Assembly (NCBI RefSeq): GCF_014145665.1
Contig: NZ_JACHTD010000020.1
Location: forward strand, 1-37,662
Length of the DNA: 37,662 bases
Source of the DNA: Myroides sp. NP-2
GTDB lineage: Bacteria; Bacteroidota; Bacteroidia; Flavobacteriales; Flavobacteriaceae
Direction of reading: 5' to 3'
Below the pieces are notes generated by a model. It ran no database searches. It saw only the letters and a program-made list of their open reading frames with translations, and had not been told where the DNA came from. Shown here piece by piece: positions 25,572 to 34,116 of this stretch; positions within the stretch are counted from its first letter, which is position 1; each line of letters begins with the position of its first letter. The position numbers and the translations under genes are program-made.

Positions 25572-27044
25572 ATGAGTACAGCACTTCAATTAGCCATCAC
25601 AACTATTGGAGATTTACTTTTAGGTTCTACCATCAGCAAAAATGCAGAAGGTAAACCTTTGAGTTCAATCAATTTGGTGATACCGCCTTATCAGCGACCA
25701 TATAAATGGACCACAAAAAATGCGGTACAGTTATTAGATGATATTATAGAAGCCAAAAATCAGAATAAAGAAACTTACCGTGTAGGAACTTTGATTTTAC
25801 ATTACGATACAGCAAAAGGCGCATATAATATTGTTGATGGGCAGCAACGAACAATAACTTTTTCGCTCTTATTACTAGCATTAAATGAGAACGAAGGGAA
25901 AAATATACCTTTCCTGAATCAGTGTCTAACAGATGAAATGCACAATGCTAGAAACATTCCTAATAATTACAGAACCTTAGAAAGGCGAATACATACGATT
26001 GCTGATAGCAGAGAACGTAATGAACTCTATGATTACATCAAAAATAATTGCGAGCTTATTGTTGTCATCACAGAAGATATTTCAGAAGCTTTCCAGTTCT
26101 TTGATTCTCAAAATGCACGAGGAAAAAAATTGTATCCACACGATTTGTTAAAAGCGTATCATTTAAGAGAAATGAATCATCTTGATACCACCCAAACCGA
26201 AAAGGTGGTTAAGTCTTGGGAAGATTTAGACCAAAAAAAATTAGCGCTTTTATTTAGCGATTACTTATACCGAGTAAAAGAATGGATTAAAGGGAATAGA
26301 GCAGAAGAATTGAATGAACATAACATTCAAAAGTTTAAGGGGATTAACCGTTCGGGTAATTATCCGTATGCTCAATTTTTCAAAGGAGCTTTTGCTTATG
26401 CTGATATGGTAAACCAATCCGCTATGCCTTTTGTTTCAGGGATGACTAACCTTGTTCCGTTTCAGATAGATACCCCTATTATTGCAGGAAAATCGTTTTT
26501 TGATTATGCCAAACATTATTTCGAAATCCTAAAAGATATACAGAATAACAACAAATACGAAGGCTACTTTATCAACGATAACGATATTGTAAAAACACTA
26601 GATCTACGACATTACAAAAATGGTGTAGGAAATGGGATTACACGTTTATTATTCGATACTGCTGTATTATTGTATGTAGATCGTTTTTGTCCTACGGGTT
26701 TACCATCTAAGTCGGATAAAGAGATGCTAGAAAAACAATTTGTAATGTATGCTTTTATTTGGGCATATTCTTTAAGAGCGCAATATTATAATTTAGGGTG
26801 GCAATCGGCTCAAAATTACATATTAGGTAACGACTTAAAGAATTCATTTAATATTTATAAATTAATCTCTGAGGCAGATTCCCCTGTAGCCTTACTAAGT
26901 GTTCTTTCTGATAAACTAAGCCCCCTTCATAATAATAATATCAAAGCAAATATGAATGATATAGATTATGAGGTAAATGGAGTGTATCAGAACTACCTGT
27001 ATTATTTTAAAATAAATAAATTCATTGAATCATATGGCAACTAA
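25572..27044 (+). CDS. DUF262 (GmrS/ParB-like nucleotidase) protein
   Basis: This 490-aa protein has a DUF262 N-terminal domain: VIPPYQRPYKW (about 36-46), then IVDGQQRTITFSLLLLAL with the catalytic DGQQR at 89-93. A second motif FFDSQNARGKKLYPHDLLKAYHL follows. No clear DUF1524 nuclease motif is seen in its C-terminal part, so it resembles the GmrS-type half. DUF262 proteins of the GmrSD family use NTPs to restrict phage DNA with modified bases. It overlaps the next gene by 11 bases, and that gene carries the complete fusion; the two probably function together. Confidence 0.88.
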   Translation: MSTALQLAITTIGDLLLGSTISKNAEGKPLSSINLVIPPYQRPYKWTTKNAVQLLDDIIEAKNQNKETYRVGTLILHYDTAKGAYNIVDGQQRTITFSLLLLALNENEGKNIPFLNQCLTDEMHNARNIPNNYRTLERRIHTIADSRERNELYDYIKNNCELIVVITEDISEAFQFFDSQNARGKKLYPHDLLKAYHLREMNHLDTTQTEKVVKSWEDLDQKKLALLFSDYLYRVKEWIKGNRAEELNEHNIQKFKGINRSGNYPYAQFFKGAFAYADMVNQSAMPFVSGMTNLVPFQIDTPIIAGKSFFDYAKHYFEILKDIQNNNKYEGYFINDNDIVKTLDLRHYKNGVGNGITRLLFDTAVLLYVDRFCPTGLPSKSDKEMLEKQFVMYAFIWAYSLRAQYYNLGWQSAQNYILGNDLKNSFNIYKLISEADSPVALLSVLSDKLSPLHNNNIKANMNDIDYEVNGVYQNYLYYFKINKFIESYGN

Positions 27045-29055
27045 TAATTTACCTTTAAAAGAACAATCGATACACGAAATTTATAATGGTAATTTGGTAA
27101 CTTATGAAGTGCCTATTTATCAACGAAATTACGCTTGGGAAGATGATGAAATCACAGCACTGATTCAAGATGTTTATGATGCATATCAAAAAGATAAAAA
27201 TTCAACTATAAAAGGAACTTACTTTATTGGTACGTTGGTATCCTATCACAAAGGCGATCAAGTGTATGAAGTGATAGACGGTCAACAGCGATTAACTACG
27301 ATTAACTTAGTACTTGCAGCACTTGGTATTGAACGAAAAAATAAATTAACCTACAGAGCTCGGAAAAAGTCGAACGAAACGATTAAAAGTGTTCCCGAAT
27401 TTAATATTGATGAAAAAGATAATGGCATAATCAACGGATTTAGATTTGCTCAAAATGCACTTAAAAAAATTGTTTCTAAAGAAGAATTAGAAAGTTATAA
27501 AAAGTACTTTCAAGAAAACGTTCATATCATACATTACAATGTCCCTAGAGATATTGACTTGAATCATTATTTCGAGATCATGAATTCTAGAGGAGAACAG
27601 TTAGAAAAGCATGAAATTATAAAAGCTCGACTTGTAGAGCAATTAAACGAACAAGATAAAGTTACTTTTAGCCAATTGTGGGAAAATTGTAGTATGATGC
27701 ATGTTTATATTCAACAGAAATACAGACAGGAGGCTATATTTGGTAGAAATCATCACGAATTCCTTATTTCAGGATTTGATGAATTACCAAAAGTTGAAAT
27801 GGGTTCAGGGAAAAAATCTATTCTTGATTTTTTAAATGGAATTGTTGCTGATCAGAACCTTAATAACAACGATACACCAGACAGTTTTCAACCTATTATT
27901 GATTTTTCAAATTTATTATTAATCGTTCTTAAAATTACTAGAATAGAGGATTCAAATTTTAATCCAATTCAGTTTTCACTAGACGATAAAGAACTAATTA
28001 AAGAATTTGATAATTTAAAAGCTGGAGGTATTCATATCGATGAAGCTTTTGTCAAGAAGTTTGGTTTTAATTTATTAAAAGCTAGATATTTTCTGGATAA
28101 TTATATCGTTCACCATTCTAATGAAAATGATACGATAGAAAGTAATCCTTGGAAATTACAGTTTTGGCAAAAAGAAGGGAAGAACGAGTATTTAAAAAAT
28201 TTGGATGGTGAAACTGCTATTCAGCACAAATTAGTACAGTTGCTTTCTATGTTTGAAGTATCGTTTACAGCAAGACAGAGAAAGAATTATCTATTTTATT
28301 GTTTATTACATTTGTTTAACGAAGGAACAGATCTTAAAGGGTATTATAATTTCGTTAAAAATCTAGCAGATAAATACTTCAAAGATGTATACTTAGATGC
28401 AACCAAATTAAACGCTATTAATGTACCTAATCCGGGTAGTTTTGATAGTACAATTCTTGTAGGTAATAAACTAGATGTTATTTCTAAAAATACAAATTGG
28501 GATTTTTCAGAAATATATGGTGATGGCACTGTAAGATCAAATGGTATTCCATTGTTTGTATTTAATTATTTAGATTATAAATTGTGGGAGAAATATTTTG
28601 ATGAATTGCGAGGAGAGAAAACAATAGAAAGTAGTACTGTAAGAAAGTTGTTTTTTGATAATTTAGGTTGTAGCGATTTTGGCTTAAAACTATTTGAACA
28701 GTTTTATTTTTCAAGAACACGTAGAAGTTTAGAGCATTTCTTCCCACAAGCGAAAGCCGATGGCAAAGATGGTAAACCATCACAAGACGAAATCAATTGT
28801 TTAGGAAATTACGCTATGATTGGAAGTGAAATGAATAGCTCTGGAAATAATTGGGATCCTAATGCAAAATTGAGTCATTACCTAGATTCAGGAAAAATTA
28901 GACAAATTAGTATAGCTTCAATTAAGTTTATGATTATGATGCAAAAAACGAAAGATAATTTGTTGGAAAATAATCGTAAACATGGTTTAGAATGGAATTT
29001 TGAGGACATTAAAGAGCATCAACGTAAAATGGAATCAATTTTAAGTGTGAATTAA
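27034..29055 (+). CDS. DUF262 + DUF1524 (GmrSD-type) modification-dependent nuclease
   Basis: This 673-aa protein has a DUF262 domain (VPIYQRNYAWEDDEI, then EVIDGQQRLTTINLVLAAL with DGQQR at 82-86, and HYFEIMNSRGEQLEKHEIIKARLVEQL). Its C-terminal DUF1524 HNH-type nuclease shows RRSLEHFFPQAK followed by NCLGNYAMIGSEMNSSGNNWDP. This is the arrangement of type IV GmrSD and the related SspE nucleases, which attack DNA carrying particular modifications. I start it at ATG 27034; a TTG 9 bases earlier is less likely. It sits between hsdS and hsdR, so the type I and modification-dependent systems share one operon and may cover each other's blind spots, which is inference. Confidence 0.9.
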   Translation: MATNNLPLKEQSIHEIYNGNLVTYEVPIYQRNYAWEDDEITALIQDVYDAYQKDKNSTIKGTYFIGTLVSYHKGDQVYEVIDGQQRLTTINLVLAALGIERKNKLTYRARKKSNETIKSVPEFNIDEKDNGIINGFRFAQNALKKIVSKEELESYKKYFQENVHIIHYNVPRDIDLNHYFEIMNSRGEQLEKHEIIKARLVEQLNEQDKVTFSQLWENCSMMHVYIQQKYRQEAIFGRNHHEFLISGFDELPKVEMGSGKKSILDFLNGIVADQNLNNNDTPDSFQPIIDFSNLLLIVLKITRIEDSNFNPIQFSLDDKELIKEFDNLKAGGIHIDEAFVKKFGFNLLKARYFLDNYIVHHSNENDTIESNPWKLQFWQKEGKNEYLKNLDGETAIQHKLVQLLSMFEVSFTARQRKNYLFYCLLHLFNEGTDLKGYYNFVKNLADKYFKDVYLDATKLNAINVPNPGSFDSTILVGNKLDVISKNTNWDFSEIYGDGTVRSNGIPLFVFNYLDYKLWEKYFDELRGEKTIESSTVRKLFFDNLGCSDFGLKLFEQFYFSRTRRSLEHFFPQAKADGKDGKPSQDEINCLGNYAMIGSEMNSSGNNWDPNAKLSHYLDSGKIRQISIASIKFMIMMQKTKDNLLENNRKHGLEWNFEDIKEHQRKMESILSVN

Positions 29056-29068
29056 AAATAATCAACCA

Positions 29069-32000
29069 ATGACCGAAAACGAAATTGAAAAACTCGCTAT
29101 AGAATTATTAGAACACCAAGGATATTCTTATTTCAATGGCGTTCATTTAGCTCCTGATGCAGGAGATCTAGAAAGAACATCATTTGAAGAAGTGGTGCTT
29201 AAACAACGATTGGAAAATGCGGTTCGCCGTATCAATCCTAATATTCCTTTAGATGCACAACAAGATGCTGTAAAGCAAATTTTGCGTATTGCTTCACCTG
29301 ATGTGTTATCCAATAACGAAAGTTTTCACCGTTTATTAACCGAAGGTATTCCGGTAACCAAACGGGTGGATGGGCAAGAACGTGGAGATCGTGTGTTTTT
29401 AATTGATTTTGAAAATCCATTACACAATGAGTTTTTAGTTGTCAATCAGTTCACTATTGTAGAAAACGGTGTCAATAAAAGACCAGACATTATTCTTTTT
29501 GTCAATGGTTTACCATTAGTTGTTATCGAATTAAAGAACGCTACGGATGATAAAACAACCATTCAATCTGCCTTCCGTCAAATAGAAACCTATAAATCAA
29601 TGATTTCATCATTGTTTACTTTCAATGCTTTTTCGGTTATCTCTGATGGATTGGAGGCGAAAGCAGGAACGATTTCGGCAGGTTTGAGTCGTTTTATGGC
29701 TTGGAAAACCACAGATGGTATTTCCGAAGCATCAAAACAAATCAGCCAATTAGAAACATTGATAAAAGGAATGTTGCAACCAAGCGTATTACTGGATTTG
29801 GTCAGACATTTTGTGGTTTTTGAAAAATTTAGAAAAGAAGACGCTGAAGGTATTGTTACCGTTCAAACAGTAAAGAAATTAGCAGCTTATCACCAATATT
29901 ATGCCGTAAATCGTGCGGTAGAATCTACTAAAAGAGCTTCTGGTTTTGTTTCAAAACAAACATTAGGGAATTTATTAAATGAATCTCCAGAAAGCTATGG
30001 TTTACCTGGTGTGAAAAATCAACCCGAAGGCGATCGAAAAGGTGGTGTAGTTTGGCATACACAAGGTTCGGGTAAATCGTTGTCTATGGTGTTTTATACA
30101 GGTAAAATTGTATTAGCCTTAGATAATCCAACGGTTTTAGTGATAACAGACCGTAATGATTTGGACGATCAGTTATTCGACACATTTGCAGCATCCAAAC
30201 AATTGTTGCGTCAAGATCCTGTTCAAGCGACGGATCGTAAGCAATTGAAAGACTTGTTGAAAGTTAATTCAGGTGGTGTTATTTTTACGACGATACAAAA
30301 ATTTCAACCGGAAGAAGGTAACGTTTTTGAAACGCTATCGGCTAGAGAAAATATCATTGTCATAGCAGACGAGGCACACCGTACACAGTATGGTTTTAGT
30401 GCTAAAACAGTAGATGATAAAGATGAAAACGGTAATGTAATTGGTAAAAAAATCGTGTATGGATTTGCCAAGTATATGCGTGATGCCTTACCCAATGCCA
30501 CGTATTTAGGTTTTACAGGAACACCAATTGAAAGTACGGATGTCAATACGCCAGCAGTATTCGGTAATTATGTCGATATCTATGACATTGCGCAAGCTGT
30601 AGAAGATGGTGCAACGGTTCGTATTTTCTATGAAAGTAGATTAGCCAAAGTAAAACTAACCGAAGAAGGTAAGGAATTAGTAGATGAGCTGGATGATGAA
30701 TTGGATCAAGAAGATCTAACAGCCACTCAAAAAGCCAAAAGTAAATGGACACAGTTAGAAGCCTTGATTGGCGGGAAACAACGTGTTCAAAATATAGCTG
30801 CTGATATTGTCGGTCATTTTACGCAACGTCAGGAAGTGTTTCAAGGGAAAGGAATGATCGTGTCAATGAGTCGTCGTATTGCGGCGGATTTGTACAATGC
30901 GATAATTGCTATAAAACCTGAATGGCATTCGGATGATTTGAAAAAAGGAAAGATAAAAGTTATTATGACTTCTGCATCTTCTGATGGTCCTGAATTGGCT
31001 AAATTCCACACGACCAAAGAGCAACGTAGAATGTTAGCCGAACGTATGAAAGATCCGAATGATGAATTAGAATTGGTGATTGTCCGTGATATGTGGTTAA
31101 CAGGTTTTGATGCTCCTAGTATGCATACCTTGTATATCGATAAACCTATGAAAGGGCATAACTTGATGCAAGCGATTGCTCGTGTTAACCGTGTGTATAA
31201 AGATAAACCCGGAGGATTAATCGTTGATTATTTAGGGATTGCTTCTGACTTGAAAAAGGCTCTTGCTTTTTATTCAGATGCAGGTGGAAAAGGTGATCCA
31301 GCAGTAGCACAAGAACAGGCAGTAACTTTGATGTTAGAAAAAATTGAAGTGATTTCGGCTATGTATCATGGTTTCCCTTATGAAGATTATTTTGATGCCG
31401 ATACATCTAAAAAACTGTCCATGATTTTAGCAGCCGAAGATCATATTTTAGGCCTAGAGGATGGCAAGAAAAGATACATTAATGAAGTAACCGCTTTATC
31501 AAAAGCATTTGCTATTGCTATACCGCATGATCAAGCAATGGATGCTAAAGATGAAATTTCATTCTTCCAAGCCGTTAAAGCAAGGTTAGCAAAGTTTGAT
31601 ACTACAGGATCGGGCAAAACAGATGAAGAGATTGAAACAACCATTCGACAAGTGATTGATCAAGCTTTGGTTTCCGATCAAGTGATTGATGTTTTCGATG
31701 CAGCAGGTATTAAGAAACCAGATATTTCTATCTTGTCTGATGAGTTTTTAATGGAATTGAAGGGTATGCAGCACAAAAATGTGGCATTGGAAGTCTTGAA
31801 AAAACTATTGAATGATGAAATAAAATCCCGATCAAAATCCAATTTAGTACAAAGTAAAAAGTTATTGGAAATGTTGGAGCAGTCAATAAATCGCTACCAC
31901 AATAAGATTCTAACAGCAGCTGAAGTTATTGATGAGCTGATCAATTTAAGTAAAGATATTGTCGAGTTAGATAGCGAACCAAAAAAGTTGGGCTTAACAG

Positions 32001-32278
32001 AATACGAGTATGCTTTTTATACCGCAGTTTCTAATAATGATAGTGCTAAGGAATTAATTCAACAAGATCGATTAAGAGAATTAGCCGTAGAATTAACGAC
32101 TACTATTCAGCAAAATGCAAGTATCGATTGGAATATTAAAGAAAGCGTACGAGCAAAGCTGAAAGTAGCTGTAAAACGATTATTGCGTAAATATGGTTAT
32201 CCACCAGATATGCAATTATTAGCTACAGAAACTGTATTAAAACAAGCCGAGATGTTGGCTAATGAGTTGACCAAGTAA
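29069..32278 (+). CDS. hsdR: Type I restriction endonuclease subunit (HsdR)
   Basis: This 1069-aa HsdR has an N-terminal PD-(D/E)xK nuclease (RPDIILFVNGLPLVVIELKN, D140 and E154/K156). A superfamily 2 helicase motor follows: Walker A HTQGSGKS (about 327-334), DEAH at about 434, helicase motif TGFDAPSM and QAIARVNR further on. The C-terminal region binds the M2S core. It translocates DNA from an unmethylated target and cuts on collision. Length and motif order are normal, with no frameshift. It is followed 10 bases later by an unknown gene. All three type I subunits are therefore present and look intact. Confidence 0.97.
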   Translation: MTENEIEKLAIELLEHQGYSYFNGVHLAPDAGDLERTSFEEVVLKQRLENAVRRINPNIPLDAQQDAVKQILRIASPDVLSNNESFHRLLTEGIPVTKRVDGQERGDRVFLIDFENPLHNEFLVVNQFTIVENGVNKRPDIILFVNGLPLVVIELKNATDDKTTIQSAFRQIETYKSMISSLFTFNAFSVISDGLEAKAGTISAGLSRFMAWKTTDGISEASKQISQLETLIKGMLQPSVLLDLVRHFVVFEKFRKEDAEGIVTVQTVKKLAAYHQYYAVNRAVESTKRASGFVSKQTLGNLLNESPESYGLPGVKNQPEGDRKGGVVWHTQGSGKSLSMVFYTGKIVLALDNPTVLVITDRNDLDDQLFDTFAASKQLLRQDPVQATDRKQLKDLLKVNSGGVIFTTIQKFQPEEGNVFETLSARENIIVIADEAHRTQYGFSAKTVDDKDENGNVIGKKIVYGFAKYMRDALPNATYLGFTGTPIESTDVNTPAVFGNYVDIYDIAQAVEDGATVRIFYESRLAKVKLTEEGKELVDELDDELDQEDLTATQKAKSKWTQLEALIGGKQRVQNIAADIVGHFTQRQEVFQGKGMIVSMSRRIAADLYNAIIAIKPEWHSDDLKKGKIKVIMTSASSDGPELAKFHTTKEQRRMLAERMKDPNDELELVIVRDMWLTGFDAPSMHTLYIDKPMKGHNLMQAIARVNRVYKDKPGGLIVDYLGIASDLKKALAFYSDAGGKGDPAVAQEQAVTLMLEKIEVISAMYHGFPYEDYFDADTSKKLSMILAAEDHILGLEDGKKRYINEVTALSKAFAIAIPHDQAMDAKDEISFFQAVKARLAKFDTTGSGKTDEEIETTIRQVIDQALVSDQVIDVFDAAGIKKPDISILSDEFLMELKGMQHKNVALEVLKKLLNDEIKSRSKSNLVQSKKLLEMLEQSINRYHNKILTAAEVIDELINLSKDIVELDSEPKKLGLTEYEYAFYTAVSNNDSAKELIQQDRLRELAVELTTTIQQNASIDWNIKESVRAKLKVAVKRLLRKYGYPPDMQLLATETVLKQAEMLANELTK

Positions 32279-32288
32279 ATTTATTATT

Positions 32289-32867
32289 ATGAAGGATATT
32301 GATTTATTAATAAAAAATTTTTTTAAAAAGAAAGAATTTGATTCGGATGAATTAAGTATGTTAAAGCAAAATATTATTGACAAATTAGGCTATAAATATT
32401 ATAAACCTTATGAGTCAATAATAAACCTTCATTTATTAAAATTTATTGTTAAAGCTAATAAGCCTGAAAAAAATCCACACCCTAAAAAATTAAATACTCT
32501 AGAACAGAACATATTTGAACAAGAGCATATTAAAGAAATTTTAAAAAATAAATATAAAGATAAAAAAGTATTTGAAATAGCGAATTTATTAGAGATACCA
32601 CCAAAATATATTATTTCTTTTTATAAAAAAGTAAGTATTGACGTAGATGAAGTAACAATAATTAATGATTCTCTATTTGATATAATTTATTTTTATATTA
32701 ACAAAAGAGAATCAGTTCTTAAATCTAAAAGGACAAGAGAAAGAATTGAAACTAAACCTCTAAATCCTTATAAAAAAGATAAAAAATCGCTTAGTTCAAA
32801 TACAGTATATGATAAATTATTACATACTAAAACTTCAGTAAAATTGATTTATATACGATCCAAATAG
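32289..32867 (+). CDS. Hypothetical basic protein, last gene of the defence operon
   Basis: This 192-aa lysine-rich protein (FFKKKEFDSDELSMLKQNIIDKLGYKYYKP and VFEIANLLEIPPKYIISFYKKV) is not one I recognise. The second segment reads like a small HTH-like helical unit. The C-terminal third is strongly basic (RESVLKSKRTRERIETKPLNPYKKDKKS), which suggests nucleic-acid contact. It starts 10 bases after hsdR and is more AT-rich than hsdR, like the first genes of the operon. A role as DNA-binding helper or effector is possible but unproved. Confidence 0.6.
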   Translation: MKDIDLLIKNFFKKKEFDSDELSMLKQNIIDKLGYKYYKPYESIINLHLLKFIVKANKPEKNPHPKKLNTLEQNIFEQEHIKEILKNKYKDKKVFEIANLLEIPPKYIISFYKKVSIDVDEVTIINDSLFDIIYFYINKRESVLKSKRTRERIETKPLNPYKKDKKSLSSNTVYDKLLHTKTSVKLIYIRSK

Positions 32868-32882
32868 TTGATAAAATATTCA

Positions 32883-32900
32883 CTTTCCTTTTCGGACTTT
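32883..32900 (-). repeat. 18-bp motif shared in inverse orientation with the origin region
   Basis: The reverse complement reads AAAGTCCGAAAAGGAAAG and is identical to 11389-11406 downstream of the iterons. In both places ATATTTT follows after three bases. This long exact match between the origin side and the mobilization side is unlikely by chance and suggests a shared functional site. Confidence 0.6.
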
Positions 32901-32917
32901 ATATCAACCAAAAAAAC

Positions 32918-32948
32918 AAAAATGCTTTCCAAACTGGAAAGCATTTTT
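32918..32948. terminator. Bidirectional terminator
   Basis: A perfect 13-bp stem AAAAATGCTTTCC / GGAAAGCATTTTT with a 5-base loop lies between two converging genes: the operon's last gene (+) and a small minus-strand gene. A/T runs on both sides make it work in both directions. Confidence 0.92.
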
Positions 32949-32949
32949 A

Positions 32950-33138
32950 TTATAGAAAATCAAGAATTTCTTTCTTCATTTTTGTTGAAAATTTTATATT
33001 ATTTTCCTTTAAAAGATCCTTGTCAATGGATTCGATTTCTTTGATAAGCGGTCTTAAATTTTCATCATTAAGAGCTTCTAATTGTGTTTGAAGTTTATAC
33101 AATCTTAATGAAATTTTCTTTACATTTTTTTCTTCCAT
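32950..33138 (-). CDS. Small helical hypothetical protein
   Basis: This 62-aa protein is predicted to be almost wholly helical and coiled-coil-like (LRLYKLQTQLEALNDENLRPLIKEIESIDKDLLKE), with no cysteine or membrane segment. It is transcribed away from the mobilization genes toward the shared terminator, so its promoter must lie within the probable oriT region. I do not recognise it. A small regulator of mobilization or copy number would fit the place, but there is no direct evidence. Confidence 0.5.
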   Translation of the reverse strand: MEEKNVKKISLRLYKLQTQLEALNDENLRPLIKEIESIDKDLLKENNIKFSTKMKKEILDFL

Positions 33139-33516
33139 AGCTAATAAAAAAATTTAATGTTATTAATATTGATTTCTAAAATTACAAAATTTTACTGTTT
33201 GATACAATTGCTGTACCGATAGAAAAGACGTATTGTAAATATATGTTCAATCTGGGACTAAAGTTATAGGTATGTTTAGCAAGAGGATACTGCGATGAAT
33301 CGCAGTAGTAAGATTAAGCACCTGCAAATCAATATCTTACGATATTAGTGTTTTTAAATAAAATATATTTTTGAATACTTTTTTTAAAAAAGTATTGAAT
33401 TTCAATCAAATAGAATTAAAAAAAATATATGCTTCAAATATACTTTTGTGTAAAAATCTATTCTAATATACTGATTTTTATCGTATTATTGCATATATTT
33501 ATTTAAAAAATAAAAA
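33139..33516. other. Probable oriT region upstream of the mobilization genes
   Basis: The region is nearly 380 bases without a gene, between divergent transcription units. It contains a perfect inverted repeat TACTGCGAT-GA-ATCGCAGTA at 33288-33307, then ATATCTTACGATATTAG. The second half is very AT-rich (33350-33510). An inverted repeat near the nick site, directly upstream of the relaxase operon, is typical of mobilizable plasmids. The nick position cannot be read from the sequence. Confidence 0.5.
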
Positions 33517-34116
33517 ATGAGTAAATCAGATATAACAACGATACGCGTTCAACGTGATTTGAAAGAAAAAATTGAAGTAATCCAAAAGAATTACCAATAC
33601 AACTTTATCTATGAAGTCTTAGATGATATGACTAGTTTTTTTTTAAATAATGGATTAAGTCCGGCTACTAATCTAAATTTAAATATTCACAAGGACATTC
33701 AAAAAATCAATGAAGATTTTAAAAAAAGGGATGATAGTTTTCGAAAATGGTTTGGAGATCATTTCAAAAAAACTATTGAATTAATTCAGCAAAGTGATAT
33801 GATTTTAGCTAATCAAGAATTATTTAAAAATATACTTCAAGGTGAAATAAAAGAGGAAATAAAAAAGGAAATTATTAGTGAGGATAATTTTAAAAAACCT
33901 AACGAAGTTATTGCAGTAACACAAAATTTTGAAAAGACTAATTCGAGTAATATAGATGATTATTTGAATGTAATTGAAAAATTAAATAAACAAATCAGTG
34001 ATTTAAAAAGTAGTGTTAATCTGATTGTTTCTAAGGCAGAAAAAAACGAAAAAGGAAAAGTTCATTATACGATAGTTCTTAATGAAATAGAATATAATAG
34101 TTTAAAAAGAATCTAA
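33517..34116 (+). CDS. BfmA/BtgA-family mobilization protein
   Basis: This 199-aa protein has an N-terminal RHH-like segment (TTIRVQRDLKEKIEVIQKNYQYNFIYEVLDDMTSFFLNNGLSP), a helical middle and a C-terminal strand-helix VHYTIVLNEIEYNSLKRI. That order matches the small DNA-binding mobilization proteins of Bacteroidota (BfmA/BtgA family). They bind oriT and help the relaxase form the relaxosome. Its stop shares bases with the relaxase start (TAATG), so translation is coupled. Confidence 0.78.
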   Translation: MSKSDITTIRVQRDLKEKIEVIQKNYQYNFIYEVLDDMTSFFLNNGLSPATNLNLNIHKDIQKINEDFKKRDDSFRKWFGDHFKKTIELIQQSDMILANQELFKNILQGEIKEEIKKEIISEDNFKKPNEVIAVTQNFEKTNSSNIDDYLNVIEKLNKQISDLKSSVNLIVSKAEKNEKGKVHYTIVLNEIEYNSLKRI

